This document shows, one piece after another, positions 53,397-64,000 of a DNA stretch of 64,000 bases. Every line of letters begins with the position of its first letter. The first letter of the stretch is position 1. Source of the stretch: Halocaridina rubra (taxonomy: Eukaryota > Arthropoda > Malacostraca > Decapoda > Atyidae); NCBI GenBank assembly GCA_037179515.1, contig JAXCGZ010019283.1, forward strand, positions 1 to 64,000. The letters run 5' to 3'. Made by a program: the position numbers and the translations under genes. Under the pieces are notes generated by a model that was given only the letters and a program-made list of their open reading frames with translations, did no database searches and had not been told where the DNA came from.

Positions 53397-54002
53397 ATTT
53401 TTACCGACAACACTGCAAGCAGCCAATAAATAAAGATCTACAGAGCTAAATTTTAACAGTTGAATTGGAAAATAATATATTAATTACAAATGCGTTAAAT
53501 AAATACTTCTGCAAACATTTTCGAATTATAATGAACGTTTAATGCCCAAACTTGAAAGACATACACATATATATTTAATTAAATTGAAAAATAATTTCCA
53601 GTTTCCAGGTTATTCACACACAAGGACTAATAATAATAATAATAAAAATAATACTAATAATAATACTAATAATAATAATAGACACTTAATGGACTGGTAA
53701 CTATCAGTGAAGTTTAATTGGTATAGAAATCTAAAATATTTAAGAAAAGTTGGGACAGGGAATCAAAGACTGTTGTACACTTACTTACAAATTAATAATA
53801 CGTATACGTAAGTAAAAACAATACGAAACTAACAGACATACACGCATGTCTGGTTATCAAAGTGTGGTTTAGTGACAACTATGTACAAGATCAAATAAAA
53901 TAAAAAGAATAACAGTATTTGTCAAAAACAGCTTACTTCACTATTGGTTTTCTAAAGTATTAATGATGCAGATATAAAATATTTACATAACCAGATATAA
54001 TA
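53395..54002. other. Non-coding, nothing recognised
   Basis: AT-rich with a degenerate AAT run near 53630-53680. Confidence 0.4.
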
Positions 54003-54185
54003 ATGAGGAGAAAGAGGACGATGAATAAGTTTTAATCAAATCAAGAGGATGGTCCTCTTTGTCCTGTAAAGAGGAGGAATAACTTTGAAACAAGTAAGGA
54101 GGATGGCCCACTTTGTCCTGTAAAGAGGACGAGGAATATGTTTGAAACAAATCAAGAGGACGGTCCTCTTTGTCTCGTAAACAGA
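54003..54185 (-). repeat. 54/57-bp tandem repeat, three units, open on the minus strand
   Basis: GTCCTGTAAAGAGGA-type units recur at 54061, 54115 and 54172 (spacings 54 and 57, both multiples of three). On the minus strand each reads as (Q/R)DKEDxPLDL...TYSSSS. The frame-preserving spacing could hint at a coding repeat. No splice context or family supports a gene, so I call it a minisatellite. Confidence 0.6.
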
Positions 54186-55681
54186 AGCGGAGCAGTGTAA
54201 TGTATTCATTTACTTGGGGTCTTTTGTGTGTCTCGGCTTCCATCCTCATCTCCTATGCGGAACAGTAGCCGTAGAGTTACAAAGCCTCGAAAGGCTCCCG
54301 AGAATTCAAATCTCGCATGGAGAGAATACCCATCTATGTAAATGATCAACGATACCCCCCCTCCTCCCAAACCCTTTAACCACAGGGTACGCAACACCCA
54401 TGCCACTCACACAGCCTCCAACGCCTCTCTCACCCTTGGTAACGTCTACCCTCCTCCATCCCTCGCCTCCCAGAATACCATACCTGTCCATGCCATTTGC
54501 TCCCAGTACCTGTTCGCGAGACCTGCTTTTTGCCTAAGCTACCTGCGTCTTTTTTTAGTATTATTATTTTTATGCCTTCTCGCTTCATATCTCTTCACAC
54601 TCAACCTCTTAACCAGACTTCATTATTCACTCAATTAAATAGTACCATACCTTCATCATTATTAGGTCAATCTCATTCCTTTTCAATGTAGTGGACTTGA
54701 AAGAATTTCCTACATATATTAAGATGCACCTCCTGATATCGCCTTGAAGGTGTGTTTATTATTTTTTTCTTTATTCTTTATACCGTATATCATTCGGAAT
54801 TTCATATATGTGACAAAGGCAGACAGAATAAAGCCTGGCTGGATTTATAACTTCCACAGTGTGTGCGAATTCATATCAAACATACATCAGCCACGCAGAA
54901 ATCTAATAAGGAATTGTTTTATATAAGTTTCAAGAGCTATCAAGCCTGACTATATCACCAATTTAATAAGAAAGAAAAAAAGCAGAAATATATATCAATA
55001 GTTCCGAATGATATATACTTATAAAAGACTTCAAACGGAAACTGGAAACACATGTTCATGAGTACCAAGAACTGAGTGAGGACGGGATCTTATCTTTTCC
55101 TATGGAATTGGAAGATGTATCTACAGGAAATAACGTCGAAAGTTGCGTCTTACGTCGACGAAGGGAAGGGTAGGCAACCCACCATTGCAACGTTGCAAGT
55201 GACGGACCTCAACATCTCTTCACAGAACGCACCGCGTTTTGCCTTTTTTTTCAACGTGTTCAGTTGAAAGTGCCTCGATCTGCTTTTATCAGTAGTTAAG
55301 AAATGTTAAAAAAGACCATAATTTTACAGGGTTTTCTATTCTTTATCCTGCTTATAACAGAATACCTTTCTCATCGTTGAGGTCGGTTGGGGATGTTGTA
55401 GTTTCCCTTAAAACGTGGGAAAGTAGTAGATGGACAAATAGTGTGGCGTTGGTAAGCCTGGTACGTGGTCCAGTGGGCGTGGCGAGACAGACTCGTTGAA
55501 GGATAAATGGCTAGAGAAACAAAAGGCGGACGAACTTAGCCCCTGACCGCCTGCTTCGTGTGGATTGTGTGTGAATGTGCATGTATACAGCTGATGTCCG
55601 TAGTTTCGCGTACATCCATGTGCGCGTTTCTGTCGAGATACTTTTACTAGTTCCTTTTACTAGTAGGAAGAAAAATATATA
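54186..55681. other. Non-coding, nothing recognised
   Basis: Mixed composition. Contains a 14-bp perfect palindrome TTGCAACGTTGCAA at 55185-55198. No exon, RNA gene or mobile element recognised. Confidence 0.4.
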
Positions 55682-55902
55682 TTTTTTTTATTTATTCAGA
55701 TAACTGTACATGGGGACATGTGCACATGGGCACTCCCAGTCATATTGCAGTTGATAACATTACAATCTATGTGGTTATGTATAAATAACATACTAATAGA
55801 ATTTGCAATTAATTTTAAATATCATAGCAAGTAATTAATAATAAAATATAGTGTAATAATTGAAGAGTACTCGAAGAGTAATCATTGTGACAATATTTTC
55901 AA
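55682..55902 (+). repeat. Dispersed repeat family GX, copy 2 (3'-truncated)
   Basis: Matches 25331-25555 almost base for base (TTATTCAGATAACTGTACATG, CACTCCCAGTCATATTGCAG). It stops after CAATATTTTCAATT, where a T-run and then a CT array begin. Confidence 0.8.
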
Positions 55903-55930
55903 TTTTTTTTTCAACTCAGAATTCGAGAAA

Positions 55931-55935
<5 letters not shown>

Positions 55936-56004
<69 letters not shown>
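55936..56004. repeat. (CT)n microsatellite
   Basis: Perfect CT array of about 69 bp, shortly after GX copy 2. Confidence 0.96.
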
Positions 56005-56007
<3 letters not shown>

Positions 56008-56146
56008 ATTTCTGACGAGATCTCTCTTAGGAAAATGTCCAAATAAAAATGTTGCCTGTTGCTGAAATGTTGTGACATTTCGTCATTCGGAATAAAAAAT
56101 TTTAATTTACAACCTAAAACTGTCAGAGCTTTATATGACACTATTT

Positions 56147-56149
<3 letters not shown>

Positions 56150-56188
<39 letters not shown>

Positions 56189-56204
56189 GCAATAGTGGTT
56201 GTAG

Positions 56205-56248
<44 letters not shown>

Positions 56249-56262
56249 GTTGTTGTTATTAC
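56150..56262. repeat. (AAT)n facing (TTA)n
   Basis: AAT array (56150-56188), a short spacer, then a TTA array (56206-56250) ending in (TTG)n. The two arms are complementary and could form a hairpin of about 40 bp. Confidence 0.9.
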
Positions 56263-57420
<1,158 letters not shown>

Positions 57421-57677
57421 CACACACACACCATTTTTAGCGTAGTAATTAGAATACTCTACTCGAGGTGGCAGCCCTGCCATTGAACCGACCAAGGGGC
57501 GTTAGGAGGTGCATCCACCAACATAATTGGGATTAATATACACATGAAATGCAAAAAAACATGTACCCCTAATTAATAACATGCGTAAATTATAAATAAT
57601 ATAATAATATACTGTATATGAATGTCTATAAAAATTGCAGCGATAATGATAAATACAAAGCTACTCTACTAGCTTCA

Positions 57678-58016
57678 TTTTTTTTTTATTTATTCAGATA
57701 ACTGTACATGGGGACATGTGCACATGGGCACTCCCAGTCATATTGCAGTTGATAAACATTACAATATATTTGGTTATGTATAAATAACATACTAATAGAA
57801 TTTGCAATTAATTTTAAATATCATAGCAAGTAATTAATAATAAAATATAGCGTAATAATTGAAGAGTACTTGAAGAGGAATCATTGTGACAATATTTTCA
57901 ATAGCCCTTGTTGAGTGCTATCATTTAAGTTACATTTCACTTTTCAACATTACTACTGCAGACAATTTGAAGCAGATATAGAATAACAATTTTCAGGTTA
58001 GAATAATAAGTAGGTA
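57678..58016 (+). repeat. Dispersed repeat family GX, copy 3 (longest single copy)
   Basis: Carries the whole GX sequence from the T-run through CAATAGCCCTTGTTGAGTG. It extends to GACAATTTGAAGCAGATATAG, the outer end also seen in the inverted arms at 38728-39530. CA/TA and then GA arrays follow. Confidence 0.8.
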
Positions 58017-58133
58017 AATATACATATACATACACATACACATATACATACACACACATATACATACATATACATACATCTATATATATACATACATATA
58101 CACATGCATACACACACACACACACATACATAC

Positions 58134-58198
<65 letters not shown>
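58017..58198. repeat. CA/TA-rich compound tract
   Basis: TACATATACA-type units with CA runs, ending in a TA array (about 58138-58198). Confidence 0.9.
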
Positions 58199-58201
<3 letters not shown>

Positions 58202-58258
58202 TGCATTAATTAGATGAGCAATAGAAACACCACTGGGGCTTCATAGCCATACATATCA

Positions 58259-59122
<864 letters not shown>

Positions 59123-59188
59123 CGCATGTAAAGAAATGTGAATATACATTTTTATCAAAACTACTACTACTTCTACTACTGCTACTAC

Positions 59189-59189
59189 T

Positions 59190-59235
<46 letters not shown>

Positions 59236-59236
59236 G
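59189..59236. repeat. (AAT)n microsatellite
   Basis: AAT array of about 48 bp, preceded by short (CTA)n runs. Confidence 0.94.
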
Positions 59237-60397
59237 TTATCAAGAATGACGATGATTATAATAATAATTCTTTTATTTTGAGAGCGGAGTCTATATAAAT
59301 TTGACAATTTCGTTTGTAAAATTACATTTCGCAGCTTCTAAAAAATATACATAATACATAGTTTAGATGCTTATAAACACGAAGTACATACTCACTGTGT
59401 ATACATAACACAGGTACGTAGGAAGGTATTACATACCTTCGACAAGGGGTATGTGTGTGTGTGCGTATTGTTGTACCTGCACACGCGCCCTATATTTACA
59501 CAAGGCCTTCCATGGATGCTCAGGCAAGAGGAGGCATACAGTGTGTGTACATGAAGTATTTGTGTGTATAAGGCCGTCAGCATTATCAGCTCTTGTATCG
59601 GACAGTGTATCAGAGGTTGTATCAAGAGAGCTGTCAACTCCCTCTCTGTATCTCATTTTCTCATCTCAACTGACGGGCCCACAGTGCCTCTATCCCCTTG
59701 CCTTCTTTTACCTCCCTCCTCTACCCCAACCCTCTCTTCAGAACAATGAGGTGTGAGGTGTAGAGGAGGAGGAAGGAACAGGAGAGGAAGCTATGAGGGA
59801 AAAAGGTAAATTTCGAATAAGAAATCATCTTATTTTGTTAGTTTACCCTCTCGATACTTTATGGAAGGTGCTTCGTAGGGGGATAAGGATAGTGGGTCTC
59901 ATTAACAGTTAAGTTTTAGTTACTTTGCTCTTTGCGTGTGCTCTATAGGGAACACGCTTCAGGTTGATCAATTTACACTGTTGAACGAAGGGGATCATAT
60001 ATATTATTTATATCATACGTGTCAAATTTTTGCTATTAATATTACTAGCGTAGTATAGCCAAGCCACAAAGCAGATATTTTGCTTGTAGGAAAATTACAA
60101 GAAGCGAGCAATGACATGCCGTCATTTATACTTGATTGTCTTTTATCCCTACAGAGACGGGATTCGAACAGGTTTTAAAAATCCGTTTGGGTATGGGTTT
60201 CGTGAACGTAAAAAAAAAATAGAATTAATCTTTTCAGTAAAATAATAAGCTGTAACCATTTCAATAAAGGTTCCTTGACTTTTGTAATCACAGCTATTTA
60301 CTGTGTTTTGATAGGTATATTAAGAATGCAAGAAAGTGTCGATAACAGCGAAGGCTATGAGAGCAATACCTTTATAAAGACGCAGTTGTACTGTATT
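59237..60397. other. Non-coding, nothing recognised
   Basis: Mixed sequence. The open frames near 59392-59756 on both strands overlap each other and show no domain. Confidence 0.4.
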
Positions 60398-60415
60398 ATT
60401 TGACTCTCTCTCTCT

Positions 60416-60611
60416 AGTCGCCGTGGCTCAGTCGGTAGCGTCTCCGACTCTGAGGCGTCAGGTCGAGGGTTCGCGCCCCGTCACGGTCTGAGGTTAGCAA
60501 AGGCATGCACTCAGCGTAAGGATTACATCTGCCAAAACAAGTCCTTCGCAAGAAGGCAACCGTCCTAGCCCTTGGTTGATAAGGGAGTCCGTGACGTAAA
60601 ACCGGAACCGG
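60416..60611 (+). mobile_element. tRNA-derived SINE with target-site duplication
   Basis: A 196-bp insertion with RNA polymerase III internal promoter boxes: A box TGGCTCAGTCGG (60424-60435) and B box GGTTCGCGCC (60468-60477). A non-tRNA body follows, ending ACCGGAACCGG. It is flanked by an 18-bp direct repeat, ATTTGACTCTCTCTCTCT, at 60398-60415 and 60612-60629. The inner CT run could inflate the repeat, but ATTTGACT alone is clear. There is no poly-A tail. The anticodon arm is too decayed to name the parent tRNA. The minus-strand open frame across it is an artefact. Confidence 0.82.
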
Positions 60612-60765
60612 ATTTGACTCTCTCTCTCTCTCACACACACACACTAAGAATACGGGATGTAAGTAATTTAAGCTCAGTAAAAATACTAAGGCACTAATTC
60701 TGTGTACTCACACGCATAAGTATGCATTTGTGTCTTCTTTGCGAAATTAATATATTCATTAAAAC

Positions 60766-60903
<138 letters not shown>

Positions 60904-61160
60904 TTTTTTTTTTTAATAATCGTGATACCAGGACGGGCCAAAAAAAATAAAATAAAATAAAACAGTCCTCATCGGGCCTGGGCACGAAGAATACATAAAG
61001 TAAAGAGAAACAGAGATGGAGTGTGTAATGACTTGTCAGATGTGAAGGGATAATAAAAGATGTGTGATGAATATCCAAGAATATTCAGTGTAGCTGTAGG
61101 TATAGAAAAAGAACCGTAACTGAAGGAAGACTTAACATCGAACTGTCCTGGACAGACCTA
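60904..61160 (-). repeat. Dispersed repeat family R2, copy 5
   Basis: On the minus strand: GACAGTTCGATGTTAAGTC, then CATCACACATCTTTTATTATCC, then CGTGCCCAGGCCCGATGAGG, then GGCCCGTCCTGGTATCAC, then an A-run and a TA array. This is the fullest partner of copy 1 (2785-3126) and defines the order of the family's parts. Confidence 0.65.
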
Positions 61161-62962
61161 TTTAATGTAACGTATTCCTATATTTAACTAAATAAGTAAC
61201 ATATTCTGTACAAAATTGCATAGGCTGTGGCTCCTGAATGCGAGGTCGTTATATCCTCCAAGACTGAGACTAGAAAAAAAATTGTCAATGAAAGAAGGTC
61301 GCAATCTGTTGCATATACCCATGTATAATTTGGAGTTATCCTTAAAAAAGTTGCAAATTAAGATTCGCAATTCAGAACTGAGCATGAAACCAAATAATAT
61401 TCTTAAGAAAAAACTACACAGTAAAGGGTAATATTTTTCTTACCCCTCATATATTGCAGAGCGAAGTTGAAAACAAAACTGACACCGAAAATTGAAACCT
61501 ATTTTATACGTTGAATTTTTAATTGCTAGTGGGAGGTCCTTTCACTGAAGAATATGCAGAGAAGGCATGGAAATAATGTATATAATTTGAAAACAATGTA
61601 CTGTGAATGGCATACGTAAATTTAGAGATAATTTATTACATTTAATGTTATCTAAACATTATCGTTAATTATATAGATCTGCTTTAGTTACATATTTTCG
61701 TATCATTCGTTTGATTAATACAGACGGTAATATTCCAGCGCAAGTACAGCAGCAAAAATATAATTAAAATAAATCCAAAAAAGCATTTGTTGTCTCCATG
61801 TCTTAATCGGACGAAAAGCCTCAAAAATAAATTTCATAAAATTTAAAGTCTCATATGCAATATGATTTTCTCTCGTATGTTCCTCTCACGAGTACGTCCT
61901 GAAATGATGCAGCAAGTTCGGTCATCGTCCCGAAAAAATATTTCAATAAAATCCAAATAGAATTCGTGGAAGATAAGTCTATTCATATCGTCTATCACTC
62001 CGTTAAAATCTTTAGAGTAAATAGATTTCGAGATTCACTCTCGATCTCTCTCTTTCTTCATTCCCACGAAAAAGGTCCTGTTTACCGCGAAAATGCCCCT
62101 TGATGACGGCGCCAAGTGGGTAAGAGAAGAAGAAATAGGAAAACAGAAAAGAGACAGACGAAGGAAGGAAGAGTTTCCCAATACACTCCGTGAAGAAGGT
62201 TGTGGCCCAGACTACCTCGACTTATTTTTTATCTATTGATACGACTCTTCAACTTCATCAACAACAAAAACTGTTTATGGCATTTTCATGACTCATATCC
62301 TATGACTATCAGAGGAAGGCTAAATCAATATTTCTTTCCAACATCTGAATATGCGATTGAAATAACGAGTATAAAAGCTTAAAATATAAAAGGCGAAAAG
62401 AAGGTTTCTTTAAACTCTCCAACAGTGACAGTATTAACAGTAATATTGTGTAAACAGCCCAGCGTTCTGCAAATACTCATGCGGAGAAGTATTGAATACA
62501 CTAAGTGGGCGTACGGGTGAATACACAAGAGTGTATTGAATACACAAGAGTGTATGCTCAATACCCAGATGAGGTATTCATTGGGTGTGGACTCTGAAGT
62601 CACTCAAGGCGCCAATGGTTAAGAGAGGGAGAGGTGCTTATCTTGAGGTATTGTAAGTATTGTGTTGTGGTGACACAGCCTTCACTGATACCATCTTATG
62701 CGTGTGGCTGGGTACGACCAGGCCGACCCCGCCACCCCCCAACCCCCTCAATATCACTTCCATGCCCAATTGACTTCAGTGCTTCCTTCAGTGGCGATTC
62801 GTGGCTCAGCACATAGTGATGTTAATAACTCAATACGTCATTTGAGGTTATTCTCTACTGTTTATGCAAAAATAACTCGAATTTAAAATTACAATTAGGC
62901 AGAATATCTCTCCATACAAATATGTCCTATGCTTTCGACCAACTATAAGCAGAAATATTAAC
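61161..62962. other. Non-coding, nothing recognised
   Basis: AT-rich with no supported gene. There are small local direct repeats such as GAATACACAAGAGTGTAT at 62518-62551. Confidence 0.4.
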
Positions 62963-62966
62963 TTAA

Positions 62967-63139
62967 AGGGGGGGGTTTACACTGTCAAACGGTTCGTCGA
63001 ACTCGGTTCGACATACAAGTGTTTGAAGTGATGTTCGAACGTGTGAACGGGTTATTTGGTTGTTGAACACGTTTACATCACTTCAAACACTTGCCTGTCG
63101 AACCGCGTTCGACGAACCGTTTGACCGTGTAAACCGCCC
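62967..63139. mobile_element. Palindromic MITE, copy 2 (internal deletion)
   Basis: Same ends and arm sequence as 42144-42365 (GGGTTTACACTGTCAAACGG, GATGTTCGAACGTGTGAACG, GTTCGACGAACCGTTTGACC). About 45 bp of the second arm near the centre are missing. It is flanked by TTAA at 62963-62966 and 63140-63143. TTAA duplications are made by piggyBac-type transposases, but since copy 1 lacks TTAA the superfamily is open. Confidence 0.8.
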
Positions 63140-63143
63140 TTAA

Positions 63144-64000
63144 GAAACAAAACCTTGCTTTGGTGTAACAGAACCCAATTAAAGGCCAAGCCTCAAGGTC
63201 CCAGTAGGAGGTCATTGCTTACCTCATAAGACTTCGTTCTCACGGTTGGGTAACGTTGTACTCGAGGGTGGCGTTTACAGCTTTCCCAGAGCACTTGGGG
63301 GAAAAATACCAATTCAGATCTCTCCCCATCTCTATTCCCTTCCCCTCCATAACCCCCCAATCCCCATACCTAACGTTACATGCGATAAACACCGTAGCAC
63401 AGGACAGTAGTTTATAGCTATGCTAAAACTAGCCGAAGGGCACCGAGTAAGAGAAACGTAAATTCGCTCATATAACGAAGTGGTCACATCTTGTTGTTTG
63501 GTAATACGCCCCCAGATACCTGACAACTGGACAACCTTGTTTAACAGTTTATTTGTACGTTTATGATTACCTATACCGAAGAAGTTATAGTGCATACTGT
63601 GTTACTGATTGGCTCAATGTGCTCAGAGCAATAACAGTCTGTTTTATTAAAATTTTAAGCGTGTCTCTTGCATTAACCTCTTTTATAACGTAATTATTAC
63701 TTAGTAGTAGTAGTTTATTGACAAACAAGAATTGCATTTTTCTTCTCGTTTTTATTTGTACAATACAATGAATTGCAAAGACAATAAAACAAATAATCAA
63801 AAACATGAAGATACCAACAATATCACCACTTTATTGTCCATTAAGAAAATCATTACAATATATTCAACTTAATAAGAGTTACCTCATACACCATTATTTA
63901 ATATTACATTCAACATCCTGAAAATAATTTCAAAACCTCATTAACATATTTACATAAATCTACTAAATGAAAATCTTCATTCAGCAAATTATTATTTAAA
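63144..64000. other. Non-coding, nothing recognised
   Basis: No gene-like signal to the end of the window. The two overlapping minus-strand frames (63332-63806) have no recognisable domain. Confidence 0.4.

Noticed and set aside
57440..57535. tRNA-like text after the TA super-array (AGCGTAGTAATTAGAATAC ... ATTGAACCG)
   Set aside because: Box spacing and stems are too poor, and no second copy was seen in the window.
60414..60644. 76-residue minus-strand frame ending RRRYRLSHGD
   Set aside because: It is the antisense translation of a tRNA-derived SINE, a common spurious prediction.

Overview
The window looks like animal nuclear DNA, most probably from a decapod crustacean of the penaeid shrimp type. 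Two things point there. One is the extreme density of long perfect dinucleotide and trinucleotide arrays (TA, GA/CT, CA/TG, AAT). The other is an arthropod-type Distal-less homeobox gene surrounded by CR1-like non-LTR retrotransposons. There are no bacterial-style operons and no CRISPR array. All family names come from motifs read in the sequence; no database search was run.

The only host gene I can support is a partial Distal-less/Dlx homologue on the + strand. Exon 1 (29558-29777) carries the start codon. Exon 2 (32323-32507) carries homeodomain residues 1-44. Splice signals and phases fit, and the exon 2 donor sits exactly at the conserved Dlx intron. The third exon, with the recognition helix, was not found before the window ends. 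Upstream lie four CCAAT boxes within 115 bp and a palindromic CRE next to a GC box.

Most other coding-like sequence is retrotransposon. Family A (CR1-A) occurs as about ten copies or fragments at 4456-8017, 9602-10325, 12808-24222 and 24994-25105. The 12.8-24.2 kb block is a head-to-tail array in which two units are a recent 3,346-bp tandem duplication. The second unit was later split by an inverted copy. Its elements end in the octamer TTCTTATG, as CR1-type 3' ends do, and the longest copies keep the tail of an ORF1 with a DGVHLS motif that resembles an SGNH esterase. Family B (CR1-B, 44774-48418, minus) is a different lineage with an uninterrupted 966-residue endonuclease/reverse-transcriptase ORF overlapping an ORF1 that has an RRM-like look.

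The rest is dispersed non-coding repeats. These include a tRNA-derived SINE with an 18-bp target duplication (60416-60611), several decayed tRNA-like heads, and two copies of a palindromic MITE (42144-42365, 62967-63139). A family of repeats ends near GA arrays and has one 0.8-kb inverted-repeat member (38728-39530). There is also a separate foldback (25944-26425), a dispersed family that ends at TA arrays (about 2.8, 10.7, 12.3-12.6 and 61 kb), and several minisatellites. Microsatellites often start exactly where a mobile repeat ends, which suggests that retroelement tails seed them.
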